Origin: Halostella pelagica
Lineage (GTDB): Archaea > Halobacteriota > Halobacteria > Halobacteriales > Natronoarchaeaceae
Length of the DNA stretch: 64,000 nt
Direction of reading: 5' to 3'
NCBI GenBank assembly: GCA_005954745.1
Contig: CP040678.1
Coordinates: 1 to 64,000, forward strand
A program made the translations under genes and the position numbers. The number at the start of each line of letters is the position of its first letter. Within the stretch, counting starts at the first letter, position 1. The notes below the pieces were generated by a model. It was not told the DNA's origin. It did not search any database and was given only the letters and a program-made list of their open reading frames with translations. Below, piece after piece: positions 17,118-27,591 of the stretch.

Positions 17118-17713
17118 CAGACTGCCTCCCCGTCGGCGGACTCGCTTCGCTCTTCTCCCGACTCCGATCTCTCTCTGCTCGGCCGAACACCGTCCCACTC
17201 GCTCTCTAGCAGGCCGTAGAAGTGAGTGTCGACGTACTCGCCGCTGACGAACGTCTCGTCGCGCTGGACGCCCTCCTCCGTGAAGCCGAGTTTTTCAAGC
17301 AGGCCGCGCGAGGCGGCGTTACTCTCCAGTGCGCGGGCGCGGAGGCGGTGAAGGCGACGCTCGTCGAACGCGTAGTCGACGAGCAGGGCAACGGCCTCCG
17401 TCGTGTACCCGTCTCCCTGCGCGTCGGGCGTGGTCCAGTACGCGATCTCGGCGTGGCCCGCCGAATCGTCGACGTGGAAGAGCATCACGTAACCGACCGG
17501 GTCGCCGTCGACGCAGGCGAGGAAGCCAGCGTCGTCGTCGGCGTACATGTCGTCGAAGCGGTCGCGTTGCTGTTCGAGGTTGGTCGGCGTGTCGAACGTC
17601 ATCGGGCGTCGTATCGCGGGGTCGTTGCTGTGGTCTCGCAGGAACTCCAGGTCGTCCTCCTCGACGGTTCGGAGGTCGACGCGGTCGCCAGCGAGAAAGG
17701 TCGCACCGGGCAT
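17117..17713 (-). CDS. GNAT N-acetyltransferase (RimJ/RimL-like), paralogue
   Basis: 198 residues from the ATG at 17713 (MPGATFLAGDRVDLRTVEED), matching the paralogue's start; a longer frame to 17776 adds non-family residues. The GNAT core YTTEAVALLVDYAFDERRLHR and LLEKLGFTEEGVQRDETFV are intact. The C-terminal 25 residues are low-complexity Glu/Ser/Arg and extend past the paralogue's end. It is translationally coupled to the next gene, so the two arose by tandem duplication and probably share expression. Confidence 0.85.
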   Translation of the reverse strand: MPGATFLAGDRVDLRTVEEDDLEFLRDHSNDPAIRRPMTFDTPTNLEQQRDRFDDMYADDDAGFLACVDGDPVGYVMLFHVDDSAGHAEIAYWTTPDAQGDGYTTEAVALLVDYAFDERRLHRLRARALESNAASRGLLEKLGFTEEGVQRDETFVSGEYVDTHFYGLLESEWDGVRPSRERSESGEERSESADGEAV

Positions 17714-17789
17714 GACTTCACCACTCGACTCGCTCGAAATAGTTCTACCGTCGGTGTGGTAGCATGTACCATTCACGCGCCGTGGCGGG

Positions 17790-18428
17790 TCAAAACAGCG
17801 CGGTGACGTACTCGCCGAGATAGATCCAGGTGGCCGCTAACCAGGTCTGGAAAAGTAGGCTACCGAGAGCTGAGAGGGCGATGAACTCCACGTCGTCCAT
17901 CTCCGCGAACCCGGCCGGGACGGTGAGCATCCCGCGGGTGAAAAGCAGGGCGTTGCTCACGGGGATAACCACACGGCCCCACCGGTCGAACCAGCCCTCG
18001 AACCGCCTCACCGAGGATTCGCTCACCCGGAACCAGGGTTTGTCGAGCAGGAACTCGCGCCCGTAACGTTTCGCCAGCGCGAACAGCGCCCACTGGCCGA
18101 CGGTCGCCCCCGCGGCGGCGACGAGGACGATAGCGACGTGGTCGAGCGCCGAATCCGCAAGCAGAGTGATGCCGGCGGGCACCAGCGCCTCGCTCGGCGC
18201 AAAGTAGAGCAGCATCGCCCCTTCCAGGGTCAGGATGGCAAACAGCGCGAGCAGGCCGTAGCGACTCAACCACTGTCGGGCGAGTTCCTCGTCGCCGAGA
18301 AACACCAGTGCAATACCGATGAGGGCGGCGACGGCAACGAAGATGGCGAGGACGAGCGGACCGTAATCGGCCAGGAACCGTCGCGCTCGGTTCCCGTCGA
18401 CGGTCGTGGTTCCCGATTCCGATTGCAT
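17790..18428 (-). CDS. DedA / VTT-domain membrane protein
   Basis: 212 residues from the ATG at 18428 ([12 protein letters not shown]). About five membrane segments are visible. Family features are [13 protein letters not shown] in the first re-entrant region, then [21 protein letters not shown] and [23 protein letters not shown]. DedA proteins act in lipid scrambling and undecaprenyl- or polyprenyl-phosphate recycling. The archaeal role is not settled. It faces hemB divergently across 118 bp, which must hold both promoters. Confidence 0.85.
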   Translation of the reverse strand: MQSESGTTTVDGNRARRFLADYGPLVLAIFVAVAALIGIALVFLGDEELARQWLSRYGLLALFAILTLEGAMLLYFAPSEALVPAGITLLADSALDHVAIVLVAAAGATVGQWALFALAKRYGREFLLDKPWFRVSESSVRRFEGWFDRWGRVVIPVSNALLFTRGMLTVPAGFAEMDDVEFIALSALGSLLFQTWLAATWIYLGEYVTALF

Positions 18429-18546
18429 TCGTCCGTTCACAACCACCACGCCGGTAAAATGCTTTGTGACACGACGGCGATACGGGTTCCCCTGCGCGGC
18501 CGAGCGCGACCGCGACGCCTTTTATCGCCGCGCCGTAAGGAGACGT

Positions 18547-19527
18547 ATGACCCTCACTCGACGCCCGCGCCGCCTCCGTCAGGACGGTATCCGCGACATG
18601 GTCAGCGAGACCGACCTCGACGCGAGCGACCTGATAGCGCCGGTGTTCGTCGACGCAACGACCGACGAACGCCTGCCGATCGAATCGATGCCCGGCCACG
18701 AGCGCGTCCCCGTCGACCAGGCTGTCGGCCGGGTCGAGGAACTGCTCGCGACCGGGATCGAGTCCATCATCCTCTTCGGCATCCCCGAGTCGAAAGACGA
18801 CCGCGGTAGCCGCGCCTGGGCCGAAAGCGGCGTCGTCCAGGAAGCGACTCGTCGGATCACAGCGGCGACGGACGCGTACGTCATCACCGACGTCTGCCTG
18901 TGCGAGTACACCGATCACGGACACTGCGGCGTACTCGAAGAGAGTGCAGCCGACGACCCGGACGTGACCGTCCGCAACGACGAGACGCTTGGCCTCCTCG
19001 CGAAAACCGCAGTCTCTCACGCCGACGCCGGCGCGGACATGGTCGCGCCGAGCAGCATGACCGACGGGATGGTCGGGGCTATCCGCGACGGCCTCGACGA
19101 GGCGGGTCACGACCACGTCCCGATCATGAGCTACGCGGCGAAGTACGAGAGCGCCTTCTACGGTCCGTTCCGCGATGCCGCCGACGGCGCGCCCGCGTTC
19201 GGCGACCGCCGCCACTACCAGATGGACCCCGGCAACCGCCGCGAGGCCAGGCGCGAGGTGGCGAGAGACGTCGAACAGGGGGCGGACGCGCTGATGGTCA
19301 AACCCGCGCTCCCGTACCTCGACATCGTTCGCGACGTCCGCGAGTCGTTCGACCACCCCGTCGCGGCGTACAACGTCAGCGGCGAGTACGCCATGATCCA
19401 CGCTGCGGCGGAGAAGGGATGGCTGGATCTGGAGGGTGCGGCTCTGGAGTCGCTGCTTTCGATCAAACGGGCGGGTGCGGATCTCATCGTGACGTACTTC
19501 GCTGAGGACGTGGCCGACGCGCTCTAA
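18547..19527 (+). CDS. hemB: Delta-aminolevulinic acid dehydratase (porphobilinogen synthase)
   Basis: 326 residues from the ATG at 18547. The metal site [14 protein letters not shown] carries three Cys, pointing to a zinc-dependent enzyme. The Schiff-base lysines lie in [15 protein letters not shown] and [13 protein letters not shown]. It condenses two ALA molecules to porphobilinogen, feeding hemC at 8859-9989. It is monocistronic here; hemL lies 3.2 kb further on, and hemC-SUMT-hemD 8.6 kb back on the other strand. Confidence 0.95.
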   Translation: MTLTRRPRRLRQDGIRDMVSETDLDASDLIAPVFVDATTDERLPIESMPGHERVPVDQAVGRVEELLATGIESIILFGIPESKDDRGSRAWAESGVVQEATRRITAATDAYVITDVCLCEYTDHGHCGVLEESAADDPDVTVRNDETLGLLAKTAVSHADAGADMVAPSSMTDGMVGAIRDGLDEAGHDHVPIMSYAAKYESAFYGPFRDAADGAPAFGDRRHYQMDPGNRREARREVARDVEQGADALMVKPALPYLDIVRDVRESFDHPVAAYNVSGEYAMIHAAAEKGWLDLEGAALESLLSIKRAGADLIVTYFAEDVADAL

Positions 19528-19716
19528 GCCGCGTCCGAACGCCGTCGGTAGTTCTGCCGTCTCGTCAACTGTTCGCCGTTATCACTACCGTCTCGCCCCC
19601 GTTTGCCGTGATCGCAGGCGGCGATGCTTACCCGGCGTAGCTCCGCCACCGCAAACGATCGTGGGATTTACTCGATCCGATCGTCCAGTTTCCCGACGCT
19701 CATCCACCTTATATTC

Positions 19717-19733
19717 GTAATAACCCGTATTAC
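19717..19733. promoter_or_regulatory. Inverted repeat GTAATA-N5-TATTAC upstream of the Amt-PII gene
   Basis: Perfect 6-bp arms around a 5-bp centre, about 60 bp before the TATA-like box. It is a candidate binding site for a nitrogen regulator; no regulator gene is adjacent. Confidence 0.45.
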
Positions 19734-19778
19734 TCCGGATGGTTGTCGAACCAAGCGACCAAAAATAGGACATTTGGG

Positions 19779-19797
19779 AACAATAATTGTTATAAAG
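19779..19797. promoter_or_regulatory. Palindrome AACAATAATTGTT overlapping the TATA-like TTATAAAG
   Basis: The 13-bp palindrome (19779-19791) abuts and partly overlaps the TATA-like box at 19790-19797. A repressor bound here would block TBP, which fits repression in nitrogen excess. This is inference from position. Confidence 0.5.
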
Positions 19798-19899
19798 ACA
19801 ACGGTAATGAAGTTATATCGTGATACAGAATCTGAATGTGGTGACAAAAGAAGATTCGGGGAACGTACGTCTAAAAATCGAATCTATTCCGTCTGATCC

Positions 19900-19907
19900 G
19901 GAGGTGA
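19900..19907 (+). promoter_or_regulatory. Ribosome binding site GGAGGTGA deciding a GTG start
   Basis: GGAGGTGA lies 7 bases before the GTG at 19915. Strong Shine-Dalgarno sequences are uncommon in leaderless-prone haloarchaea; this one supports the GTG start and a real 5' leader. Confidence 0.65.
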
Positions 19908-19914
19908 CGGGAGC

Positions 19915-21627
19915 GTGACGACGGCGCTACAGGTCGACCCGCAGGTGATCGCGGAGGGCGTGAACCTGATGTGGGTGCTCGTCGCGACGTTCCTGATATT
20001 TTTCATGCACGCCGGCTTCGCCATGCTGGAGGCGGGACAGGTACGCTCGAAGAACGTGGCGAATCAGCTGACGAAGAACCTGCTGACCTGGAGCGTCGGC
20101 GTCCTCGCCTTCTTCGTCGTGGGTGCCGGCGTCTCCGCCGTCGTCGGGACGCTAACCAGTAGCGGGAGCTTTGCCCCCGCGGACCTCTACAGCACGATGA
20201 CGACCAACGCGGTCAACGACTGGGTCGGCTGGCTGTTCGGCGCGGTGTTCGCGATGACCGCCGCGACAATCGTCTCCGGCGCAGTCGCGGGCCGCGCGAA
20301 ACTCCGCGCGTACGTCGGTTACACCGTCTTGCTCGCCGCGGTCATCTACCCCGTCGTCACCGGCTTCACCTGGGGCGGCGGCCTGCTGGCGATCAACCCC
20401 GAATCGGCGAACGGCTGGATCGCCGACGACATCGGCGCCGGCTTCGCCGATTTCGCGGGCGGCATGATCGTCCACGGGATGGGCGGCATCGCCGGCCTCA
20501 CCGCGGCGTACGTCATCGGTCCGCGGATGGATCGCTACAACGACGACGGCTCCGTCAACGTCATTCCCGGACACTCGATGACGTTCGCGGCGCTCGGCAC
20601 GCTGATCCTCGCGTTCGGCTGGTACGGCTTCAACGTCGGGACGGCCGCGTCGGTGTTCGCCGTCGAGGACGGCTCTCTGGTGCTCGGCGCGTTCGACACG
20701 GTCGGTCGCGTCGCTCTAAACACCACGCTCGGCATGGCCGCGGGGGCCGTTGGGGCCGGCTTGGCCACGCTGTACAAAACTGGGAAAGTCGACACGCTGT
20801 ACGTCGCTAACGGCCTGCTCGCGGGGCTGGTCGGCGTGACCGCGTCCGCGAACGTCGTTGTCTGGTACGGCGGCATCATCTCCGGTCTCGTCGCCGGCGC
20901 ACAGCTCCCGTTCGTCTTCGAGTTCGTCGAGAAGCGCCTGAAGATAGACGACGTCTGCGCCGTCTTCCCTGTCCACGGGTCGGCCGGGGTCGTCGGCGCG
21001 CTGCTGATCCCGTTTTTCCACGTCGATGGGTTCAGCGCGAGCCTGCTCGCCGCACAGGTCGCCGGCGTCGCCGTCATCTCCGCGTGGACTGTCCTCGCGA
21101 CCGGTGCGGTGTTCGGACTGTTCAACGCCGTCGGACAGGCCCGCGTCTCGCCGGAACACGAGCGCGACGGCCTCGACGTCTCCGAACACGGCGTCGACAC
21201 CTACCCCGAGTTCGGCACGCCCGACACCGTCACCGACGGCGGGTCCGACGTTGTCCGCATGGACGGCGGAACGGCGGCCGCGGGCGGCATCAAGATGGTT
21301 GCCGCCATCGTGCGCCCCGACCGACTCGGCGACATAAAACAGTCGCTCGCCGAGGCCGGCGCGCCGTCGCTGACGGTCACGAACGTCTCCGGCCGCGGCA
21401 GCCAACCCGCCAAGACGGGCCAGTGGCGCGGCGAGGAGTACACGGTCGACCTCCACCAGAAGGTAAAGATCGAGTGCGTCGTCGCCGACATCCCGGCCGA
21501 CGACGTGGTCGAGGCGATCCGCGACGGCGCGAAGACCGGCGAACCCGGCGACGGGAAGATATTCGTGCTGCCCGTCGAGGACGCCCTCCAGGTGCGCACC
21601 GGCAACCGCGGTCCCGAGGCGGTGTAG
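19915..21627 (+). CDS. amt: Ammonium transporter with fused C-terminal PII (GlnB) domain
   Basis: 570 residues, start GTG supported by GGAGGTGA. Residues 1-410 are a full Amt channel with 11 helices, including [35 protein letters not shown] and [16 protein letters not shown] (paired pore His). A linker (about 410-455) follows, then a complete PII domain from [20 protein letters not shown] to [19 protein letters not shown]. The T-loop Tyr is present in WRGEEYTVD (Tyr509). PII normally is a separate protein that plugs the channel; here sensor and channel are one chain. It should import ammonium and be gated by ATP/ADP/2-oxoglutarate. Confidence 0.93.
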   Translation: MTTALQVDPQVIAEGVNLMWVLVATFLIFFMHAGFAMLEAGQVRSKNVANQLTKNLLTWSVGVLAFFVVGAGVSAVVGTLTSSGSFAPADLYSTMTTNAVNDWVGWLFGAVFAMTAATIVSGAVAGRAKLRAYVGYTVLLAAVIYPVVTGFTWGGGLLAINPESANGWIADDIGAGFADFAGGMIVHGMGGIAGLTAAYVIGPRMDRYNDDGSVNVIPGHSMTFAALGTLILAFGWYGFNVGTAASVFAVEDGSLVLGAFDTVGRVALNTTLGMAAGAVGAGLATLYKTGKVDTLYVANGLLAGLVGVTASANVVVWYGGIISGLVAGAQLPFVFEFVEKRLKIDDVCAVFPVHGSAGVVGALLIPFFHVDGFSASLLAAQVAGVAVISAWTVLATGAVFGLFNAVGQARVSPEHERDGLDVSEHGVDTYPEFGTPDTVTDGGSDVVRMDGGTAAAGGIKMVAAIVRPDRLGDIKQSLAEAGAPSLTVTNVSGRGSQPAKTGQWRGEEYTVDLHQKVKIECVVADIPADDVVEAIRDGAKTGEPGDGKIFVLPVEDALQVRTGNRGPEAV

Positions 21628-21710
21628 ACGCGCCTGCCGTTGTAATCCGGTCCACGCGGGTCCCGGTATCGCCGAAACGAAAGCTTTCCACTGTTCGTCC
21701 CGCGGCCGCG

Positions 21711-22616
21711 TTACGACGCGGTCGTTCGCGCCCGCAACACGTCCCGGAGCGCCTTGCGCTTGACCAGTCCGAACCCCGCGAACACGACGCCGAATCCGAC
21801 GACGGTCGCGAGCGAGAGCGGTTCGCCCAGCGCAAGCCACCCGGCGAGCGCGGCGAACACGGGGACGAGGTAGTTCACGAGGTTTATCTCCAGCGAGCCG
21901 AGGCGGTCGAGCAACGAGAAGTACAGCAGGTAGCCCGCGCCGCCCGCGACGACCACGAGATACGCCATGGCGACGAGCGCCCGGGAGGACCACGCCACGG
22001 TCTGTGGTTCCCCGAGTGCGACGCTCGCCGCGTGCAGCAGCGGTGCGCCGACGACCATCGCCCATCCCTGGAGCGCCGGCGCGGAGAGGTCGGTCCGGAC
22101 CCGCTCGACGGCCACTGCGCCGACCGCCCATGCCAGCGCTGACCCGAACACGAGGGCGACTCCGAAAGCCGAGGCGTCGACGTCGTTCGGGGAGGGCCGA
22201 GCGACGACGGCGACGCCGGCTAAACCCAGAAACAGGCCCGTGACCGTCGCCGGGTCGAGTCGGTCCGTCGGAAACGCGACGCGGGACGCGCCCGCCGTGA
22301 GAACCGGAATCGAACTCACCACGACGGCGGCGACGGCGCTCGTCACGTACTGCTGCCCGGCGAACAACAGCGCGTGGTGGACGGCGACGATGCAGACGCC
22401 GGCGGCGACGATAGCCAGCCAGTCCCGCCCGCCCGGCCGCCAGCGCGCGTCCGAGAGGGCGGCGTACCCGAGAACGAGAACGGCGACCGCGTCGAACCGA
22501 AACGCGGCGAGCAAGGCCGGCGGTAACACTGCAAGTCCCGCTTTCGCCGCCGGAAAGGACGTTCCCCAGACGGTGCCGAGAAGGACGAACCCGGCCACAG
22601 TTCGGTATCTCGTCAC
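21711..22616 (-). CDS. EamA/DMT-family transporter
   Basis: 301 residues from the GTG at 22616 (VTRYRTVAGFVLLGTVWGTS); the frame is open to an ATG at 22676, but the GTG gives the usual EamA head (W-G-T-S-F near the end of helix 1). A TATA-like stretch lies about 30 bp before it. Ten membrane helices in two repeats of five are visible, with GALVFGSALAWAVGAVAVER opening the second. It probably exports amino acids or metabolites. Divergent from hemL. Confidence 0.82.
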   Translation of the reverse strand: MTRYRTVAGFVLLGTVWGTSFPAAKAGLAVLPPALLAAFRFDAVAVLVLGYAALSDARWRPGGRDWLAIVAAGVCIVAVHHALLFAGQQYVTSAVAAVVVSSIPVLTAGASRVAFPTDRLDPATVTGLFLGLAGVAVVARPSPNDVDASAFGVALVFGSALAWAVGAVAVERVRTDLSAPALQGWAMVVGAPLLHAASVALGEPQTVAWSSRALVAMAYLVVVAGGAGYLLYFSLLDRLGSLEINLVNYLVPVFAALAGWLALGEPLSLATVVGFGVVFAGFGLVKRKALRDVLRARTTAS

Positions 22617-22729
22617 GCGTATCCGAAAGCTGGCAGTCGGCAAAACTATTTTCATCGTGTTGATAATTGTTGACACGGCAGCTCGCCGCGTCCAGAAACG
22701 TCTTTTCCGGGGCGCCCAAAGTCGGACCT

Positions 22730-24070
22730 ATGCATCACGACGAATCCCGCGACCTCTACGACCGCGCGCTGTCGGTCATGCCGGGCGGCGTCAACTCCTC
22801 GGTTCGCGCCGCCATCGAACCGTACCCGCCGTTCGCACAGCGCGGCGACGGCGGCCACCTCATCGACGCGGACGGCAACCGGTACGTCGACTGGGTGTTG
22901 GGACTCGGACCGCTACTGTACGGTCACGACACGCCCGAACCCGTCCAGGCGGCGGTCCAGTCCCACGCCAGCGAGGGCCCGATGTACGGGATGCCGACCG
23001 AGATAGAGGTCGAACACGCCGAGTTCGTCGCGCGGCACGTGCCGAGCGTCGAGATGATCCGCTTCGTCAACAGCGGCACCGAGGCGACGGTGTCGGCGGT
23101 CCGCCTCGCTCGCGGCTACACGGGCCGCAACAAGATAGTCGTCATGCAGGGCGGGTACCACGGTGCCCAGGAGTCGACGCTTGTCGAGGGCAACGCCGAC
23201 AACCCGCGGCCCTCCACCGCTGGGATCCCGCAGTCGTTCTCCCAGCACACGCTCCCCGTGCCGTTCAACGACGAGGAAGCCGTCCACGAGGTGTTCGAGG
23301 AACACGGCGACGACATCGCCGCGGTGTTGGTCGAACCCCTCCTCGCGAACAAGGGGATCGTGATGCCGGAGGACGGCTACCACGAGACGCTCCGGGACCT
23401 CACGGCTGACCACGACTCGCTGCTCATCTTCGACGAGGTGATCACCGGCTTCCGTGTCGGCGGCCTCCAGTGCGCACAGGGCAAGTTCGGCGTTACGCCC
23501 GACGTTACCACGTTCGGCAAGATCATCGGCGGGGGCTACCCCGTCGGCGCTATCGGCGGGAAATCGGAGATAATCGAGCACTTCACGCCTTCGGGCGACG
23601 TGTTCCAAGCCGGCACTTTCTCCGGCCACCCCGTGACGATGGCCGCCGGGCTCGAAACGCTGCGCTACGCCGCCGAAAACGACGTGTACGACCACGTCAA
23701 CTCGCTCGGCGAACAGCTCCGCTCCGGCCTAACTGAGGTCGTCGCCGACCAGGCCCCCGAGTACACCGTCGCCGGTACGGACAGTCTGTTCAAGGTGCTG
23801 TTCACCCGCGACGGCCCGCGCGACCTGGACGGGCAGTGCGAGGCCGGATGCCGGCAGCGTCCGGACTGCCCGCGCTACGAGTACTGTCCGAAAAACGGCG
23901 CGGACGTCGGCAACTGCGAGACCGACCGCTGGCGGCGCGTGTTCTGGCCGAAGATGAAAGAGCAGGGCGTGTTCCTCAGCCAGAATCAGTTCGAGTCGCA
24001 GTTCATCAGCTACGCCCACTCCGAGGAGGACGTGGAGAAGACACTCGAAGCGTACAAGGAAGCGCTGTAA
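22730..24070 (+). CDS. hemL: Glutamate-1-semialdehyde 2,1-aminomutase
   Basis: 446 residues from the ATG at 22730. Class-III aminotransferase features: [51 protein letters not shown] and the PLP lysine in [14 protein letters not shown]. It makes 5-aminolevulinate, the first committed tetrapyrrole precursor. An insertion near the C-terminus carries five cysteines (Cys370, 374, 380, 386, 396) in a charged loop, absent from bacterial HemL; I recall similar loops in other haloarchaeal HemL. It may bind a metal or cluster. hemA is not in the window. Confidence 0.94.
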   Translation: MHHDESRDLYDRALSVMPGGVNSSVRAAIEPYPPFAQRGDGGHLIDADGNRYVDWVLGLGPLLYGHDTPEPVQAAVQSHASEGPMYGMPTEIEVEHAEFVARHVPSVEMIRFVNSGTEATVSAVRLARGYTGRNKIVVMQGGYHGAQESTLVEGNADNPRPSTAGIPQSFSQHTLPVPFNDEEAVHEVFEEHGDDIAAVLVEPLLANKGIVMPEDGYHETLRDLTADHDSLLIFDEVITGFRVGGLQCAQGKFGVTPDVTTFGKIIGGGYPVGAIGGKSEIIEHFTPSGDVFQAGTFSGHPVTMAAGLETLRYAAENDVYDHVNSLGEQLRSGLTEVVADQAPEYTVAGTDSLFKVLFTRDGPRDLDGQCEAGCRQRPDCPRYEYCPKNGADVGNCETDRWRRVFWPKMKEQGVFLSQNQFESQFISYAHSEEDVEKTLEAYKEAL

Positions 24071-24136
24071 CGCGACGCTCGACCCGTTCCCGGCCAGTGC
24101 GAGCGCGCGGCGCTCGGACGCGCCGCGAGCGAGCAA

Positions 24137-24313
24137 GACGGGGAAGGGCAGGCCGTCGGCTGGCGGTCAGTTTGAAAGAGAAAGAATCCGCGGGAGCATA
24201 CGGCGGCTTTGCCGCCGTTTCACGCGGCCTCACTCCGTTCGGCCGCGGGTTTTTGGCCGAGCTTTTTTGGCTGAGAGGTCGCCGCAGGCGACCCGAAGGG
24301 AAAACAGGTCGTC
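24137..24313 (-). terminator. Conserved 3' module after radA
   Basis: On the minus strand the stop TAA is followed by GACGACCTGTTTTCCCTTCG then GGT, the hairpin GGTCGCC-TGC-GGCGACC (24277-24293), AAAAAGCTC at positions 47-55, further T/A runs, a CGGCGGC-AAA-GCCGCCG hairpin (24201-24217) and GCCTGCCCTTCCCCGTC at the far end. Order and early spacing equal those of the module at 10656-10835. Confidence 0.6.
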
Positions 24314-25348
24314 TTATTCGGGCTTCAGACCGCCGTCTTCGACGCGCATGACGGCCTCGCCGTCGGCGAGGTTCGGGGCGTCCACGAGACGGACGATCCG
24401 CTTCGTCCCCTTGGACTTGCGGAGGTAGATGCGGAACGTGGACTTGTGGCCGAGGATGTTCCCGCCGATGGGCTGGGTCGGGTCGCCGAAGAAGGAGTCG
24501 GGGTTCGACGCGACCTGATTCGTCACGACGACGGCGACGTTGTGGAGGTTACCGACTTTGTCGAGGTCGTGGAGGTGCTTGTTGAGTTTCTGCTGGCGCT
24601 CGGCGAGTTCGCCGCGGCCCACGTATTCGGCGCGGAAGTGCGCCGTCAGCGAGTCCACACAGAGCAGGCGGATGGGGTACTCGTCGTCCTGCGTCTCGTT
24701 GGCGAGTTCCTGGGCCTTCTCGGCCAGTAGCATCTGGTGATTGGAGTTGAACGCCTTGGCGACGTGGATCTTGTCGAGGACGCTCTCGATGAGGTCGTCC
24801 ATCGCCTCGTCGTCGTCGGGGCTCCCCTCTATCTCGCGGTCTTCCATGAACGCTTCGAGCGTCTCGTCCGGCAGGCCGCGAACCATGTCGTCGATGCGCT
24901 CGGGACGGAACGTGTCCTCGCTGTCGATGAACATCGCAGCACCGCGGAGGCCGCCGTACTCCTTCGGGAGCTGGACGTTGACTGCCAGCTGGTGCGTGAC
25001 CTGGGACTTACCGGAGCCGAATTCGCCGTACACCTCGGTGATCGACTGCGTTTCGACGCCGCCGCCGAGGAGGTCGTCGACCTCGTCGACATGCCAGGTC
25101 AACTTGCCGATCTGTTCGCGTCGCTCCAGTACGGCCGCGCCGGTTTCGAAGCCGCCGATGTCGGCGGATTCGCGCGCCGCCTGAACGATGTCGGCGGCGG
25201 TGCTCTCGCCCACGTCCGCGGTGTTCGACAGTTCGCTGGGACTCGCGACGGCGAGGCCCTGGAACGAGTCGAAGCCCGCTTCTGTGAGTTTCTCTGCGGT
25301 TGCCGGTCCGACGCCGGGGAGGCTTTCGAGGTCTGCGTCTGCTGCCAT
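24314..25348 (-). CDS. radA: DNA repair and recombination protein RadA
   Basis: 344 residues from the ATG at 25348 ([20 protein letters not shown]); longer upstream reading is not RadA. The N-terminal helix-hairpin-helix ([19 protein letters not shown]), Walker [10 protein letters not shown], Walker [13 protein letters not shown] and L2/C-terminal [20 protein letters not shown] are all in place. It forms filaments on single-stranded DNA and carries out strand exchange, the archaeal RecA/Rad51. No intein interrupts it. It is monocistronic. Confidence 0.97.
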   Translation of the reverse strand: MAADADLESLPGVGPATAEKLTEAGFDSFQGLAVASPSELSNTADVGESTAADIVQAARESADIGGFETGAAVLERREQIGKLTWHVDEVDDLLGGGVETQSITEVYGEFGSGKSQVTHQLAVNVQLPKEYGGLRGAAMFIDSEDTFRPERIDDMVRGLPDETLEAFMEDREIEGSPDDDEAMDDLIESVLDKIHVAKAFNSNHQMLLAEKAQELANETQDDEYPIRLLCVDSLTAHFRAEYVGRGELAERQQKLNKHLHDLDKVGNLHNVAVVVTNQVASNPDSFFGDPTQPIGGNILGHKSTFRIYLRKSKGTKRIVRLVDAPNLADGEAVMRVEDGGLKPE

Positions 25349-25518
25349 ACCTTCCCCTAAGCTACCCCTGCTACATAAACCCCGGTTAACAGGGGAGTGA
25401 AAGTGAAACTGTGCGGAAGCGTCGAGGTGGATGTGCTCGAAGTGAAAGGGTTTAGTAAGGAAAAGCGGGTCCCAGCGGGCCGCCGGTCCGCGGCGGCCCC
25501 GTCGAGAGACGCTCGCGT

Positions 25519-26757
25519 CTATTCGTATCGTAGCGCCTCGATCGGGTCCGTCCGCGCGGCCCGCCACGCGGGATAGAGACCGGAGACGATGCCGACCAGC
25601 ACGCCCACGCCGACGGCGATGGCGAACCACTCGAACGGGTAGGAAAGCGGTAGATCCGCGTACTCGGTAGCGGCCCATCCGGCGACGGCTCCCAGGACCG
25701 TCCCGCCGACGGCGCCGATGACGCCGAGGATCGCCGCCTCGGTGAGAAACAGCGTCAACACGTCTCGGTTTTGCGCGCCGACGGCTTTCATGATCCCGAT
25801 CTCGCGGGTCCGCTCGGTGACGCTGACGAGCATGATGTTGGCGATGCCGATAGCGCCGACGACCAGTGAGATGACGGCGATGCCGGTGACGAACGCCGTC
25901 ACGCGGTCGAGGATGTCGCGTATCTGGTCCAGCAGTTCGCCGCCGGTCTGGAGCGTCAGTTCGAGGTCGTCGCCGAGATAGTCGCTGGCGTCGGAGGCGT
26001 TGCTCGTCAGGTAGTCGCGGGCGCTGTCGCGGGTCGTCTCGACCGTCCGAGGCGACTCGGCTTCGACGATCACCGAGAGGTAGCGCGGGTCGTCGGTCGC
26101 CTCGCCCGCGAGGTCGAGATACACCGGGTCGGCGGGGAGATACACCCGCGGGTCCTCGCCGAACCCCTCGAACGGTCCCTGTCCCTCGGACGTGTCGAGG
26201 ATGCCGACGACGGTGACGTTGACCTCGCTGTCACCCGGGACGGAGACGGTGATTCGGTCACCGACGGAGACGTTCCCCTCGAACTGGGCGGCCGCCGCGG
26301 GATTGAGAACCGCCTCGTGCTCCCCCTCGGTGAACTGTCTCCCGTCGTCTATCTGCTCCGAGTCGAGATACTCGGGACCGGTCGCGATCACTCCCTGGCG
26401 TATCGGGACGGTGTCGTTGCCGTGGGCCATCGACTCCGTCGGGAGCGGCGTCCAGGGGTAGGCCGCCGCGACGTCTTCGAGGTCTCTGAGCTCCGTGACG
26501 TCCCGCTGGGTGAAGACCAGTTCCGCGCCCTCCCCGGGTCCGCCGCCCTGATCCGGTGGACTGCCCCAGACGTAGATCCGGTTCGTGTCACCGGTTTCGA
26601 CGTCGCCGAGGATGCCCGCTTCGAGGCTGACGCCCAGCGTGACGAAGGTGATGACGGCGGCGATACCGATGACGACGCCCAGCGTCGTGAGCGTCGAGCG
26701 AAGGGTGTGGCCGCGGATCGACCGCCAGGAGAGGCGGAGGCTCTCTCGGAGTTTCAT
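25519..26757 (-). CDS. ABC transporter permease, MacB/FtsX family
   Basis: 412 residues. The N-terminus [20 protein letters not shown] and [20 protein letters not shown] is the MacB-PCD start with helix 1. A large extracellular domain (about 50-280) follows, then three C-terminal FtsX helices ending [18 protein letters not shown], a signature of the family. The four-base overlap with the ATPase gene upstream (26754-26757) shows one operon. Such pairs move lipoproteins or peptides or act as mechanotransmitters; no periplasmic-type adaptor is adjacent. Confidence 0.9.
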   Translation of the reverse strand: MKLRESLRLSWRSIRGHTLRSTLTTLGVVIGIAAVITFVTLGVSLEAGILGDVETGDTNRIYVWGSPPDQGGGPGEGAELVFTQRDVTELRDLEDVAAAYPWTPLPTESMAHGNDTVPIRQGVIATGPEYLDSEQIDDGRQFTEGEHEAVLNPAAAAQFEGNVSVGDRITVSVPGDSEVNVTVVGILDTSEGQGPFEGFGEDPRVYLPADPVYLDLAGEATDDPRYLSVIVEAESPRTVETTRDSARDYLTSNASDASDYLGDDLELTLQTGGELLDQIRDILDRVTAFVTGIAVISLVVGAIGIANIMLVSVTERTREIGIMKAVGAQNRDVLTLFLTEAAILGVIGAVGGTVLGAVAGWAATEYADLPLSYPFEWFAIAVGVGVLVGIVSGLYPAWRAARTDPIEALRYE

Positions 26758-27461
26758 CCGGCGGCTCCCGCGTCACGGAGTGGTTCCACCCGCTCGACGC
26801 GTCCGTCTAGCAGGTGGACGATTCGGTCGGCCCGCTCGGCGATGTGGCGCTCGTGTGTGACGACGAGAACGGTGTTGCCCGCCGCGCGGACCTCGTCGAA
26901 CAGGTCCATGATGATCGCGCCTGTTTCCGTATCCAGGTTGCCGGTCGGTTCGTCCGCAAGGACGAGCGTCGGGTCCGTGACGAGGGCGCGAGCGATGGCG
27001 ACGCGCTGACGCTGGCCGCCGGAGAGTTCGTTTGGGCGGTGGTCGCCGCGGTCGCCGAGACCGACCCGTTCGAGGATCTCGTCCGCGCGCTCGGTCCGCC
27101 GCGAACCCGGAACGCCCTGGAATATCAGCGGGAGCGCGACGTTCTCTCGGGCGGTGAGCTTCGGCATGAGGTTGAACGTCTGGAAGACGAACCCGATCTC
27201 GTCGCCGCGCAGGGAGGTTCGGTCGCGGTCGCTCAGTTCCGTCACGTCCGTCCCGTCGACCGTCACCGTCCCCTCGGTCGGCGTATCGAGACAGCCGACG
27301 AGGTTCATTAGTGTGCTTTTTCCGGAGCCGCTCGGACCCATCACCGCGGTGTAGGACCCGCGGTCGAGAGTGAGGTCGACGCCGTCCAGAGCGTGGACGG
27401 GTTCGCCCACGCGATACGTCTTGCGAACGTCCCCGAGCGTCACTGCGGGGTCATCACCCAT
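26754..27461 (-). CDS. ABC transporter ATPase, LolD/MacB family
   Basis: 235 residues. Walker [13 protein letters not shown]-loop [14 protein letters not shown], signature [16 protein letters not shown], Walker [17 protein letters not shown] and switch [15 protein letters not shown] are all intact. The [14 protein letters not shown] segment is typical of the LolD/MacB group. It energises the permease encoded just downstream. rpiA starts 130 bp away on the other strand. Confidence 0.92.
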   Translation of the reverse strand: MGDDPAVTLGDVRKTYRVGEPVHALDGVDLTLDRGSYTAVMGPSGSGKSTLMNLVGCLDTPTEGTVTVDGTDVTELSDRDRTSLRGDEIGFVFQTFNLMPKLTARENVALPLIFQGVPGSRRTERADEILERVGLGDRGDHRPNELSGGQRQRVAIARALVTDPTLVLADEPTGNLDTETGAIIMDLFDEVRAAGNTVLVVTHERHIAERADRIVHLLDGRVERVEPLRDAGAAG

Positions 27462-27591
27462 AGCGACCTTCTAGGGTCGGATCATCCAAAAGCGTGATCC
27501 GGCGCACGACGGGCGGCAGTTCGACTGCGTCTCCGAACGTCCTCCGTCGCACTCCCGAGCTTTTTTGCGTCCCCGAACGGCGTACTCGCGT

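Larger units (their letters stand above)
19528..19914. other. 387-bp control region before the Amt-PII gene
   Basis: No gene is seen. The right half is AT-rich and holds two inverted repeats, a TATA-like TTATAAAG at about 19790-19797, and a strong Shine-Dalgarno sequence. With the TATA at 19790, transcription would begin near 19820, leaving an untranslated leader of about 95 nt, long for haloarchaea. Confidence 0.6.

Noticed and set aside
22655-22680. Inverted GTGT/ACAC around an AT-rich core before hemL as an operator
   Set aside because: The arms are only 4 bp and the core is not symmetric; too weak to support.
20716-22719. Very long open frame (over 600 codons) antisense to the Amt-PII gene
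   Set aside because: It lies fully opposite a well-supported gene, is Arg-rich with no family resemblance, and such frames are common in this GC-rich DNA.
24201-24293. Hairpins before radA as a riboswitch or tRNA
   Set aside because: They lie after the stop of radA on the minus strand, with no tRNA features or a following gene to control.
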